Shown: positions 1-7,551, counted from the first letter of the stretch. The stretch is DNA of 8,685 nucleotides from an uncultured Fidelibacterota bacterium (GCA_913041325.1 CAJWHU010000059.1:1-8685); one strand, 5' to 3'. Notes: a model not told the origin generated them from the letters alone. Program-made: numbers and translations.

Positions 1-43
1 AAACAACCAGTCGATAGTTTTCTGGATGAGTATTTTTTTTCAT
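1..43 (-). CDS. rpmE: Ribosomal protein L31, type B (5' end only)
   Basis: Only the first 14 codons are inside the window, running off its left edge; they translate to MKKNTHPENYRLVV. This matches the conserved opening of type-B (zinc-independent, cysteine-poor) L31 proteins, which typically begin MKKDIHPENYRLVVF. L31 is a component of the large ribosomal subunit that bridges it to the small subunit. The start is supported by an AGGAG Shine-Dalgarno sequence at 49-53, five bases before the ATG. That ribosome site overlaps the TAG stop of the upstream aminotransferase gene (52-54), so translation of the two is probably coupled. A rho followed by rpmE order is well known in other bacteria; here two genes lie between them. 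The family call is good, but only a fragment can be read. Confidence 0.82.
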   Translation of the reverse strand, partial: MKKNTHPENYRLVV

Positions 44-48
44 TTTTT

Positions 49-53
49 CTCCT
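49..53 (-). promoter_or_regulatory. Ribosome binding site of rpmE inside the stop of the preceding gene
   Basis: AGGAG on the minus strand sits 5 nt before the rpmE ATG (41-43). Its last two bases share positions 52-53 with the TAG stop of the aminotransferase. This fixes the rpmE start and suggests termination-reinitiation coupling. Confidence 0.75.
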
Positions 54-1251
54 ATCTAGTTAATTTATTCAGAGCTAGTCTTAATTTGTTCATTCCCTTT
101 TTAATAGTATCGCTACTAACCGCATAGGAAAATCTAATATGTCCAGGTGCGCCAAATCCATCCCCAGGAACAGTAACAACTCTAGCTTCTCTAAGCAAAT
201 ACTCTGAAATATCAAATGTATCGGCGATTGGCTTACCATCGGCATAAGTGTTTAAATAGCTACTAAAGTCTGGAAAAGCATAGAATGCGCCCTTTGGTTT
301 TATACATTTAATGTTGTCAATGTCATTAAGACTTTTAACAATTAGATCACGCCTCTTTTTAAAGGCAGACCGCATTTTTTTAACACAATCTTGCTCTCCC
401 ATTAAAGCTTCTATTCCCGCCTTTTGGCCAATAGAATTTGCGCATGAAGTAGCTTGTCCTTGTAGTTTAGACATCGCCTTTATGATGGTTTTGGGCCCTG
501 CTGCGTAACCTATTCTCCAGCCTGTCATAGCATAAGTTTTTGAAAGACTATAGCATGAGATTACTATCGCATTTATAGCTTTCTTTTTATTAATCAGATC
601 AGTGCTGGTAAATTTGGTATCGTAAACTAACCTTTCATAACACTCATCTGATATAACTATCCAGTTATTGCTTTTAGCAAGTTTTAATAATTTTGTCAAC
701 GCTTGATCACTCCAGACTCCACCTGTTGGATTTGATGGAGAATTAACTATAACACCTTTAACCTTAGAGTCAATTTTAGAGTAAAGGTCTTTAAAGTCTG
801 GTTCAAAGTTTTTTTCAGGCAGTGTATTAACAAAGATAGGCTCCGCATCGGCCAATCGTACGAACTCTGGGAAGGAAACCCAATAAGGGCTGAACACAAT
901 TACTTTATCTTCTTTATCAAATAGTGCTTGGCATGCAGTTGATAGGCTTTGCTTTTCACCATTTGATACCAAGATGTTTTCTATCTGAAAATCAAGCTGG
1001 TTCTCACGATGAAGTTTTTTACAAATTGCCTCTCTAAACTCTATCATTCCTGGGCCAGCAGTATATTTCGTATACCCCTCGTCCATTGCTATTTTAGCCG
1101 CCTCAATGATATTCGAGGGTGTGTTAAAATCAGGTTCCCCGACTGAAAAATTGATTATATTTACGCCTTCTGATCGCATCTCTGCAGCAATTGTCGCCAT
1201 TTGCAAGGTAAATGATGGCTTTATGGCATTAACTCTGTTAGATAATTTCAT
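52..1251 (-). CDS. aspC: Pyridoxal-phosphate aminotransferase, class I (aspartate aminotransferase-like)
   Basis: A cytosolic fold-type I aminotransferase that most likely moves the amino group between aspartate and 2-oxoglutarate. Counting from a TTG at 1257, residues that can be seen are: GEPDF (40-44), the PLP-contacting SPSNPTG (N176), SDECY (D204, Y207), the Schiff-base lysine in SLSKTYAMTGWRIGY (K240, with R248), and the carboxylate-binding arginine in HIRFSYA (R375). Length (399-401 residues) and the FSVGEPDF / GWRIGY boxes fit the I-gamma subgroup typical of AT-rich and thermophilic bacteria, which often also accept prephenate. The substrate therefore cannot be fixed from sequence. 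Two starts are possible: TTG at 1257, whose TTGA overlaps the TGA stop of the upstream gene, or ATG at 1251. I chose the ATG because the product MKLSNRVNAIKPS matches the usual start of the family. No strong Shine-Dalgarno is visible, so coupling to the upstream gene is likely. It ends 8 nt before rpmE. Confidence 0.93.
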   Translation of the reverse strand: MKLSNRVNAIKPSFTLQMATIAAEMRSEGVNIINFSVGEPDFNTPSNIIEAAKIAMDEGYTKYTAGPGMIEFREAICKKLHRENQLDFQIENILVSNGEKQSLSTACQALFDKEDKVIVFSPYWVSFPEFVRLADAEPIFVNTLPEKNFEPDFKDLYSKIDSKVKGVIVNSPSNPTGGVWSDQALTKLLKLAKSNNWIVISDECYERLVYDTKFTSTDLINKKKAINAIVISCYSLSKTYAMTGWRIGYAAGPKTIIKAMSKLQGQATSCANSIGQKAGIEALMGEQDCVKKMRSAFKKRRDLIVKSLNDIDNIKCIKPKGAFYAFPDFSSYLNTYADGKPIADTFDISEYLLREARVVTVPGDGFGAPGHIRFSYAVSSDTIKKGMNKLRLALNKLTR

Positions 1252-1253
1252 AT

Positions 1254-2324
1254 TCAAAACTTATGTTGCTTCTTATGATATTGCTCGGTATTAAACTTTT
1301 GGTCGTGGTACTCACTTATTCCATCCTTTTTTCTATCATCTACAGTTTCGTGTTCAACTATATAGTCTTCTGAATGAGTGCGCCTATGTTTATATTTTTT
1401 TCTTTTTCTATTCAAAAGCTTTGAAGATTTATTTGATAAAAACTTTTTATTAGTTTTATATTTTTTTTGAGTTTTATTTCGATCCGGCACATGCTTTTTA
1501 TTTTTTAATTTTTTAGATCTATTTCTTCTTGGTTTTGGTACTTCAGCAAAAGATATCTTTTGTAAATCTTCAATTTGACCAACCTCCTCATCCCTATATT
1601 GGTTACTATTTTTTTTTAAATCTTTTTCATCAAAAGAAAATGATTTGTGATTAAAAAGGCCATATATTGCTCCGAGACCCCTTGTAATTCCATTGCCTAT
1701 ACCTACATAATTTGGTAAAATAAAATTTGTTTTAAATTCTCCTTGAAATGCTCCCCATTTATTTTCGTCAAGTGGCTTTGGGTAAATACTAGGCACTTTA
1801 ACTTTAGCATAGATGTCTTCATTGGAAAAGTTCCCAATTTCGCTCGCCATGAAAATTATATTTTGTCCAAGAATTCTGCTTAGAAAAGTTTGCTTATCAT
1901 TATTTTTTAAAGCTTTATATTTCCCACTGGTCATATGGTTGAGAGCTACCCAAGGAGTTATAAACTTGTAACGCACTAACCTTTTTGATATGATGAACTG
2001 TTTCTCATAAAATTCTAAATCATAATCTTCTACTTCAAATGTAATATTACCAAAGTCTAAGGATCCCATACGCTCACACAACCGAATAATAGGATCAGCT
2101 CCTTGATCAATGCCGATAAGATATATTTGTTCGTTTAAAATTTTAACCTGGACTCTTGGGTATAGGAATTTGTTGCGGTATGACCCATTTAACATCGGTA
2201 TGATTTTTTCTTTAGGATATTGACGAATAAATACTCCTTTAACTTGATAAGGGGTTTTTCTAACAGGTTTATCTGTGATAACCCTTGCAACAACAGTTTT
2301 TATATCTAAGGGTTCTTTATTCAT
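1254..2324 (-). CDS. Stand-alone Cas6b-like RAMP protein with Lys/Arg-rich tail
   Basis: 356 residues, probably an RNA-binding protein. Residues 9-223 follow the layout I know from Cas6b CRISPR-RNA endonucleases: VKGVFIRQYP (28-37, where Cas6b has a LRGF-like strand), YPRVQVK (55-61), LIGIDQGA (69-76), YKFITPWVALN (119-129), LSRILGQNI (148-156), KWGAFQGEFKTNFILP (189-204), and the glycine-rich RAMP loop GIGNGITRGLGAIYG (208-222). Where Cas6b usually has an HNH-like stretch before YPxxQYK, with the catalytic histidine, this protein has LNGS (45-48). No histidine occurs before H130, so cleavage activity is doubtful. Residues 263-316 form a tail with about 26 Lys/Arg in 54 residues and one acidic residue, probably disordered. 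The last 40 residues are mixed charged and His-rich. It starts with ATG 19 nt after rho, with no clear Shine-Dalgarno, and abuts the aminotransferase gene. No CRISPR array or other cas gene is seen. The fold assignment is from memory of motif patterns; the cellular function is unknown. Confidence 0.72.
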   Translation of the reverse strand: MNKEPLDIKTVVARVITDKPVRKTPYQVKGVFIRQYPKEKIIPMLNGSYRNKFLYPRVQVKILNEQIYLIGIDQGADPIIRLCERMGSLDFGNITFEVEDYDLEFYEKQFIISKRLVRYKFITPWVALNHMTSGKYKALKNNDKQTFLSRILGQNIIFMASEIGNFSNEDIYAKVKVPSIYPKPLDENKWGAFQGEFKTNFILPNYVGIGNGITRGLGAIYGLFNHKSFSFDEKDLKKNSNQYRDEEVGQIEDLQKISFAEVPKPRRNRSKKLKNKKHVPDRNKTQKKYKTNKKFLSNKSSKLLNRKRKKYKHRRTHSEDYIVEHETVDDRKKDGISEYHDQKFNTEQYHKKQHKF

Positions 2325-2343
2325 TATCTATATCACATAAAAA

Positions 2344-3600
2344 CTATTGACTCATTGTATCAAGAAATTCTTCATTCGTTTTTGTACGCTTCATCCTATC
2401 TTGCATAAACTCCATAGCTTCTTCAACTTTCATATCGTTCAATAATTTTCTCAGTATCCACATTCTTCCCAATTCTTTTCTGCTCAATAGGAGCTCCTCT
2501 TTCCTTGTACCTGATTTAATTATATCGAATGCTGGATAGACTCTCCTGTCACTAAGCCTTCTATCGAGAACAAGCTCCATATTACCAGTACCCTTGAACT
2601 CTTCAAAGATAACCTCATCGGCTCTACTACCCGTATCTATTAATGCCGTTGACACTATCGTTAGGCTACCTCCTTCTTCGGTATTCCGGGCTGCGCCAAA
2701 AAACTGTTTTGGCTTTTTAAGTGCATTAAAATCAACTCCGCCCGATAAAATTTTCCCACTGTGAGGTATAACAGCATTATGTGCACGCGCAAGTCTTGTT
2801 ATGCTGTCTAATAAGATAACAACATCACTCCCATATTCAACCATCCTTTTAGCTTTTTGTAAGACCATGTCCGCAACAGAAACATGTCGCTCTGGAGGCT
2901 CATCAAATGTTGAACTAATTACTTCTGCATCAACGTTTCTCTTCATGTCGGTAACCTCCTCAGGCCTCTCGTCAATTAATAACACAATCCTTTCTGTCTC
3001 TGGGTGGTTTTGACTGATTGCATTTGCTAATTTTTGAAGTAAGATAGTTTTGCCTGTTTTTGGTTGAGCAACGATTAATCCACGCTGGCCCATGCCAATA
3101 GGGGAGATTAAATCCATTATCCTCATTGATAAATCCTTAGGGTTTTTTTCGTTCCCAAGCTTAAACTTTTCTTCTGGATATAGAGGCGTGAAATTGTTGA
3201 ATAAAATAATGTCTTGTAGTTTATCAACAGGACAATTATTTACCGCTTCTACCTTTAGCAACGCATAAAAACGTTCTTTTGATTTTGGGGGTCTTATTTG
3301 ACCTGCCACCAAGTGACCTGTTTTCATCCCAAACCTTTTTATTTGAGAGGGGCTGACGTAGATATCATCTGGTCCGGGCATGTAATTATAATCAGGCGAT
3401 CGAAGAAAGCCATAGCCATCTTGCATTACTTCTAAAACCCCTTTGGCAGAAAAGGAGTTATCCTTTTTCGCATGGGCTTCTAGTATTTTGACAATGAGTT
3501 CCTGTTTATTTAACCCCCCAATGCCTCCCTCGATACTTAAGTCTTGAGCCAAATCGTTTAGCTCACGAATATTTAGTGATTGTAACTCGTTTAGATTCAT
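2344..3600 (-). CDS. rho: Transcription termination factor Rho
   Basis: Hexameric RNA-dependent ATPase/translocase that ends transcription on untranslated RNA. At 418 residues it is almost the length of E. coli Rho (419) and has no large insertion. Domains in order: N-terminal helical Rho_N (about 1-45); cold-shock-like primary RNA-binding domain with RNP1-like DGYGFLRS (61-68) and [13 protein letters not shown] (75-87); and the RecA-type motor. The motor has Walker A QPKTGKT (179-185), [13 protein letters not shown] (207-219), Walker [10 protein letters not shown] (261-269), the Q-loop region SGGVDFNAL (286-294), FFGAARN (300-306), and the R-loop [11 protein letters not shown] (333-343), whose lysine corresponds to a bicyclomycin-contact residue in E. 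coli. All catalytic elements appear intact. ATG start follows an 81-nt gap after folC that contains a possible promoter. The Cas6b-like gene follows after 19 nt. Confidence 0.98.
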   Translation of the reverse strand: MNLNELQSLNIRELNDLAQDLSIEGGIGGLNKQELIVKILEAHAKKDNSFSAKGVLEVMQDGYGFLRSPDYNYMPGPDDIYVSPSQIKRFGMKTGHLVAGQIRPPKSKERFYALLKVEAVNNCPVDKLQDIILFNNFTPLYPEEKFKLGNEKNPKDLSMRIMDLISPIGMGQRGLIVAQPKTGKTILLQKLANAISQNHPETERIVLLIDERPEEVTDMKRNVDAEVISSTFDEPPERHVSVADMVLQKAKRMVEYGSDVVILLDSITRLARAHNAVIPHSGKILSGGVDFNALKKPKQFFGAARNTEEGGSLTIVSTALIDTGSRADEVIFEEFKGTGNMELVLDRRLSDRRVYPAFDIIKSGTRKEELLLSRKELGRMWILRKLLNDMKVEEAMEFMQDRMKRTKTNEEFLDTMSQ

Positions 3601-3638
3601 GGTTTTTTTAACTCTTGAGTAATGTTGCTGGAAAATAT

Positions 3639-3669
3639 ATTATAAAGCTTCGCGGATACAATGAAGCCT
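3639..3669 (-). promoter_or_regulatory. Possible rho promoter (-10) next to a small hairpin
   Basis: The 81-nt folC-rho gap holds a perfect TATAAT on the minus strand (3639-3644), about 39 nt before the rho ATG. Directly upstream is a 7-bp inverted repeat, AAGCTTC (3645-3651) with GAAGCCT (3663-3669), including one G-U pair in RNA and an 11-nt loop. No convincing -35 box sits at normal spacing. The hairpin followed by an AT-rich run could instead be a weak terminator or attenuator behind folC. Which reading holds cannot be decided from sequence. Confidence 0.35.
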
Positions 3670-3681
3670 TTCAAAATTACA

Positions 3682-4944
3682 TTAAATATTAACTGAGTCA
3701 AAAGGTATTTCAAATTCTTCAAAAACCTCTTCTGCAATATAATGGGTGCCAAAGATGAGGATTATGTCTTGTGGTTTCTGGGCAGCTCGCAACTTTTTAA
3801 TGCATTCCCTTAAAGAATTCTCCCTTATATTTTTTACTGATAACGCATCAAGCTTTTTTGACAAGTCTGATGCGGCCATCAAATATCCATTTCTATCACA
3901 TGATACAAATAATTTTTTGAATCGGTTTTGTAGTTGTTTGGCAATATTTTTAATGTCTTTTCCCCCTTTCAAGCATAACAGCCCTTGTAAATTTCTATCA
4001 GGGAAAAGTTTCCCAATAGTCTCAAATAAGTATTCCAACCCAGCTTGATTGTGGGCTACATCATAGAATATACCTTTTGAAACACAATGCAACCTGCCAG
4101 CCCATTTCACTCTGGATAAACCTCTTTTGATTATTGTTTTAGTTATATTGCTATCACAATACCTAGCTGCAGCAATAGCTAAAGAAGCATTTTGCGCTTG
4201 ATGCTTACCAATTAGAGGTATGAAAAATTCATGGTCATAACATTCAAATTTGGTTCCACTTTCATTAACTGCAACTTTATCAAGACGATCTATTTCAATT
4301 ATTTTGGACTCTTTTTTTTTAGCAATTTTTTTAAAAACATCTACAACCGATTTTTTATTTGGTCCTATTATTAACGGCGTATTTTTCTTTATAATCCCGG
4401 CTTTTTCATAAGCAATTTTTTCTATAGTGCTGCCTAATAAATCCATATGGTCCAAAGAAATAGAGGTGATTAGGGATACCAATGGCTTAATAACATTGGT
4501 AGCATCTAACCTCCCACCTAAACCAGTTTCTATTACTGCAAAATCAACATCTTTATTTTGAAAATGAGATAGTGCCATTGCTGTAGTGGTTTCAAAAAAG
4601 GTTGACTGTATTTTTTTTATTGCACTTTTATTTGCATTTAGAAATTCTAAAATTTCTAAATCGGTTATGGAATTGCTATTTACCCTGATTCTTTCATTAA
4701 ACTTGATGAGGTGGGGGGAGGTGAAAACACCTACTCTGTATCCTTTTTGAATCAAGATACTACTTATGAACGCAGCTGTAGACCCCTTTCCGTTAGTCCC
4801 CGCAATATGAATCATTTTAAGATCCTCCTCTGGATTATGCAAATAATCAAGTAAGGTGTGAGTATGTTCTAAGCCAAGTTTTATTTCTTTTCTTTGTAGT
4901 GAAAAAAGAACATCTAATTGATTTTTAATAGCTGGATAATTCAA
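3682..4944 (-). CDS. folC: Bifunctional folylpolyglutamate / dihydrofolate synthase
   Basis: Cytosolic Mur-ligase-family enzyme that uses ATP to join glutamate to dihydropteroate and/or to add further glutamates to folates. Visible: P-loop HIAGTNGKGST (46-56), TSPHLIKFNERI (75-86), ETGLGGRLDATN (139-150), LDHMDLLG (164-171), YEKAGIIK with the usually carbamylated lysine K181, AGRLH (282-286), and DVAHNQAG (295-302, where most relatives have DGAHNP). The C-terminal ligand domain ends near FGTHYIAEEV (398-407). Length 420 is normal. The start is an unusual TTG at 4944: the in-frame stop three codons upstream and the lack of another start before M44 force it. An AAGGTG Shine-Dalgarno at 4952-4957 lies 7 nt upstream. 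It overlaps the end of murI by 20 nt, so translation is coupled. Confidence 0.95.
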   Translation of the reverse strand: MNYPAIKNQLDVLFSLQRKEIKLGLEHTHTLLDYLHNPEEDLKMIHIAGTNGKGSTAAFISSILIQKGYRVGVFTSPHLIKFNERIRVNSNSITDLEILEFLNANKSAIKKIQSTFFETTTAMALSHFQNKDVDFAVIETGLGGRLDATNVIKPLVSLITSISLDHMDLLGSTIEKIAYEKAGIIKKNTPLIIGPNKKSVVDVFKKIAKKKESKIIEIDRLDKVAVNESGTKFECYDHEFFIPLIGKHQAQNASLAIAAARYCDSNITKTIIKRGLSRVKWAGRLHCVSKGIFYDVAHNQAGLEYLFETIGKLFPDRNLQGLLCLKGGKDIKNIAKQLQNRFKKLFVSCDRNGYLMAASDLSKKLDALSVKNIRENSLRECIKKLRAAQKPQDIILIFGTHYIAEEVFEEFEIPFDSVNI

Positions 4945-5728
4945 TGCGCTTCACCTTAATTCTAATATCACCTAGAAAGCTAGAGGCAGATTCTTTAAAT
5001 AATTCAGAAGAATCTGTAACAAAGATCTGTAATTCTTGTTGGCTTTTGTTAGACTCTAAGTTATGTTTAGCCAATGTAGACTTAGTTTCTATTGATGTAA
5101 CAAGACCAGAGTCAATCATTTGAATGTCGTTGCTAAGTACTTGTTCGATTACTCCTTTTAATAATGGGTAATGTGTGCACCCCAGTATAATTGTATCTGG
5201 ATTTACTTTCTCTAATCCTTTTAAATATACTTTAGCAATGCTCTTTGGCACAGCGCCACTTGTCCACCCCTCTTCAACTAAAGGAACAAACAGCGGGCAT
5301 GGTATATTAATAATTGTTATTTTTTCGTTGGCTAACCTTAGTTTTTTACCATACGCATCTGATTTGATTGTTGCTGTTGTACCAATAACGCCTATGACTT
5401 TATTTTTGGTAATTTTTAAAGCATATTTTACAACTGGATCAATTACTCCAATTATTGGAACATTGTATTTCTGTTTTAAGTATTCAAGTGCTACGGAAGA
5501 TACCGTATTGCAAGCGATTATTATAACTTTGCAATTATGATGAATTAACCATTTAACTATTTCATCCGAATAACGCCTAATACTAGTTGGGCTTTTGTTT
5601 CCATAAGGCACTCTTGCAGTGTCTCCAACGTAATAAATTTTTTCTCTAGGCAACTCATTTAATAAAGACGTGACTACTGTCAAACCTCCTATTCCAGAAT
5701 CAAATACTCCTATAGGTCTTGTATCCAT
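4925..5728 (-). CDS. murI: Glutamate racemase
   Basis: Cytosolic cofactor-independent enzyme that converts L-glutamate to D-glutamate for peptidoglycan precursors. The two catalytic cysteines are in place: ACNTVSS (C73) and GCTHYPLL (C184, with H186). The opening IGVFDSGIGGLTVV (6-19, catalytic D10-S11) and YVGDTARVPYG (33-43) are signature sequences of the family. Length of 267 is normal and nothing is missing. The ATG lies only 3 nt after the amidase stop and has no recognisable Shine-Dalgarno, so it is probably translated by coupling. Placement after a cell-wall amidase and before folC fits a cell-wall/biosynthesis operon. Confidence 0.97.
   Translation of the reverse strand: MDTRPIGVFDSGIGGLTVVTSLLNELPREKIYYVGDTARVPYGNKSPTSIRRYSDEIVKWLIHHNCKVIIIACNTVSSVALEYLKQKYNVPIIGVIDPVVKYALKITKNKVIGVIGTTATIKSDAYGKKLRLANEKITIINIPCPLFVPLVEEGWTSGAVPKSIAKVYLKGLEKVNPDTIILGCTHYPLLKGVIEQVLSNDIQMIDSGLVTSIETKSTLAKHNLESNKSQQELQIFVTDSSELFKESASSFLGDIRIKVKRIELSSY
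4952..4957 (-). promoter_or_regulatory. Ribosome binding site deciding the TTG start of folC
   Basis: AAGGTG on the minus strand, inside the 3' end of murI, stands 7 nt before the TTG at 4942-4944. It supports this rare start codon against any internal start. Confidence 0.75.
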
Positions 5729-5731
5729 AAT

Positions 5732-7195
5732 TTAAGGGCCAGCTAAAACTTTCTCTCTTGAGTGTTTAAAATGCTTGATGGCCTGATATATAGCTTCAGC
5801 TATCTTTTGTTTATGCGCACTTTGCCTTAATCTCTTTTCCTCGGAAGGGTTTGAAATAAAACCAACTTCTACTAGCGCGTTGGGCATTGATGCCCCGATT
5901 AAAACGTAAAAACCTGCTTGCTTAACCCCGCGATTTGGAGTATCCAGTTTTTTATCCAGCTCCATTTGCATAATTGAAGCCAGATCTTCACTTTCTTTCA
6001 TGAACATGCTCTGAGCCATTGTCGCCATGATAAGAGCTTCACCAGTTAGCTCCTCGTACCTATCGGTAAATTCTTCTAAATTTATTACAGAATTTTCTCT
6101 TGAGGCGACCTCAATAGCATCTTCACTTTTTCCAGGTCTCAACAAAAAAGTTTCAAAACCTTGTACCTTTCGATTTTTATTTGCGTTAGTGTGGATACTT
6201 ACAAATAGCTTACCATTAACATCATTCGCAATTTTTGTTCTGTCTAATAAGGGAACGAATACATCCTCATCTCTTGTGTAAACTACTTTAATACCAGATT
6301 TTTCAAGTAAGCGCCCTGCGCGTTTAGTTATATCAAGAACAACGTCTTTTTCTTTTGTTCCATATTTACCCACTGCGCCAGGGTCTTTCCCGCCATGACC
6401 AGCATCCAAAACAACCGTATCTAAAAGCCACCGTGCTTTGACATCTTGGATATGATCGTTTAGCTTTCCTAAAGGTGTACGAAGATTTATAATTATCTCG
6501 TTTGGATCTCTACTTTGCGACAAATCATGGCTAATTACGTTGGTACCAAGTTTAAATGCCACTTGTGCGGTTTTCCCTATTTGATCAGATTCTATTTGCC
6601 TGACTACTCCTCGTGGGGCTGCGGCGTTGATACTTACAGTATCAATTACACCTCCAGCTATGGTTAAATAGTACCAACCGTGCTTGTTGATAAAAGAGCT
6701 AATATTCCCTTCAAAAAAGGTTTTTTTTGTTGACATCCTAATAATAGTACCATTTGATTTTACGTCTATCCTAATGTCAGTGATATTGAACCTTATTACA
6801 TCTATCTCAAGTAATTCTTTTTGGGTATCAAAGTTTATTCCTGGCAATATTGTCTTTTTTAAAATGTCAAAAAAATATTTCGCAGGTATATATATATCAT
6901 CTAGTTCAACAATTGCCTCTAATGGCATTTGATAAGCCTCATCGTCTATTGTAATATAACTGCTATTTCCAGAAATCTTAATTTTAGAACCTGATATGTA
7001 TATTACTAACTTTTTTCGCTCTGAATTCTCATACAGCTTAGATGTAAAAGATTGAGCTAAATCTTTTGTCGATATATATAATGGCCCCGCATCTGACAAT
7101 ACTCTGAGCTCAGAACTAAGACCCGTACTCCTATTAAACACATTAATGTCAGCGTACATAAAAGAAATAAAAAATATTAATATAGAAAATCGCAT
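5732..7195 (-). CDS. Exported N-acetylmuramoyl-L-alanine amidase (AMIN + Amidase_3)
   Basis: Zinc amidase that cuts the bond between muramic acid and the stem peptide, acting in the periplasm, typically in daughter-cell separation. A short hydrophobic leader (MRFSILIFFISFMYA, 1-15) is a signal peptide. Residues about 25-132 resemble the copper-amine-oxidase-N-like beta module often found in front of such enzymes (PLEAIVELDDIYIPAKYF). About 138-240 look like an AMIN localisation domain. The catalytic domain runs 259-478 with VVLDAGHGGKDPG (H267), E282 in KEKDV, SIHTNA (H335) and LVEVGFISN (E443), which supply three zinc ligands and the general base. All are intact. An in-frame TAA directly before the ATG fixes the start. 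This seems to be the first gene of the long downstream set; a terminator at 7289-7310 separates it from the small genes. The C-terminus is not followed by LysM or SPOR. Confidence 0.94.
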   Translation of the reverse strand: MRFSILIFFISFMYADINVFNRSTGLSSELRVLSDAGPLYISTKDLAQSFTSKLYENSERKKLVIYISGSKIKISGNSSYITIDDEAYQMPLEAIVELDDIYIPAKYFFDILKKTILPGINFDTQKELLEIDVIRFNITDIRIDVKSNGTIIRMSTKKTFFEGNISSFINKHGWYYLTIAGGVIDTVSINAAAPRGVVRQIESDQIGKTAQVAFKLGTNVISHDLSQSRDPNEIIINLRTPLGKLNDHIQDVKARWLLDTVVLDAGHGGKDPGAVGKYGTKEKDVVLDITKRAGRLLEKSGIKVVYTRDEDVFVPLLDRTKIANDVNGKLFVSIHTNANKNRKVQGFETFLLRPGKSEDAIEVASRENSVINLEEFTDRYEELTGEALIMATMAQSMFMKESEDLASIMQMELDKKLDTPNRGVKQAGFYVLIGASMPNALVEVGFISNPSEEKRLRQSAHKQKIAEAIYQAIKHFKHSREKVLAGP

Positions 7196-7210
7196 TTATC
7201 TCTTTATTTT

Positions 7211-7248
7211 ATGATTTTAGAGATATTAATCATTTTATAAAGATTATA
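7211..7248 (-). promoter_or_regulatory. Possible promoter and inverted repeat before the amidase operon
   Basis: The 93 nt between the upstream terminator and the amidase ATG hold TATAAT on the minus strand (7243-7248). The best -35-like sequence, TGAACA, is 19 nt upstream and weak. Downstream of the -10 is a short inverted repeat, ATGATT (7211-7216) and AATCAT (7228-7233), in the probable 5' leader. Some promoter must exist here because of the terminator, but the exact site is a guess. Confidence 0.35.
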
Positions 7249-7276
7249 AAGTATATAGTAAGAGCTATGTTCAGTA

Positions 7277-7310
7277 ACTAAAATAACTGCGCCTCGAAAT
7301 ATCGAGGCGC
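7277..7310 (-). terminator. Intrinsic terminator of the small membrane-protein genes
   Basis: GCGCCTCG (7289-7296) pairs perfectly with CGAGGCGC (7303-7310). One further A-T pair leaves a 4-nt loop, giving a 9-bp GC-rich stem in otherwise AT-rich DNA. On the minus strand it is followed by AGTTATTTTAG, a broken but U-rich tail. It lies 23 nt after the stop of the 71-residue gene and 93 nt before the amidase start, as expected for the end of that unit. Confidence 0.8.
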
Positions 7311-7332
7311 TTTAACAAATTGTAAATTCGTC

Positions 7333-7548
7333 TTACTTTTTATCGTACCACATTACTAAAATTGCTAATGATAGAATACCGGCAAATCCTGCATCACCAA
7401 ATTGCGACATAATCCGCCCCAAACCAGCGATAACTCCAAAAAAATCATCAAATAAGATGCCAACAATAATTCCAATAACAACTAAAGTCTTGGCCAACTC
7501 TGTCAATTGACCAAGCCATTCGTTTATGTTTTGCAAGCCTTTAAGCAT
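7333..7548 (-). CDS. Small two-helix membrane protein B (71 aa), paralog of the next gene
   Basis: I do not recognise the family. 71 residues: a polar amphipathic start with Trp (NINEWLGQL, 8-15), K20, a hydrophobic segment about 21-33 (LVVIGIIVGILF), DD at 34-35, a glycine-containing middle (VIAGLGRIMSQF, 39-50), then GDAGFAGILSLAILVMW (51-67) and a charged YDKK end. This suggests a membrane hairpin with two helices. It aligns without gaps to the 69-residue neighbour; I count 16 identities over residues 20-61, including K20, D52 and GFAG 54-57. The start is certain: AGGAGG at 7554-7559 stands 5 nt before the ATG. A hairpin covers that ribosome site. It is followed by a strong terminator, so the pair forms its own unit. 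No cleavable signal or lipobox is evident. It might be a holin-like, pilin-like or structural membrane peptide, but none of these is supported. Confidence 0.8.
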   Translation of the reverse strand: MLKGLQNINEWLGQLTELAKTLVVIGIIVGILFDDFFGVIAGLGRIMSQFGDAGFAGILSLAILVMWYDKK

Positions 7549-7551
7549 ATT

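Noticed and set aside
1600..1620. Long A-runs in the mRNA of the Cas6-like gene (also near 1466) as possible frameshift sites
   Set aside because: They encode Lys-rich segments in an AT-rich genome, the frame stays open across them, and no alternative frame gives a sensible product.
5175..5540. 121-codon open frame on the plus strand
   Set aside because: Antisense shadow of murI; its hydrophobic look follows from the complement of murI codons.
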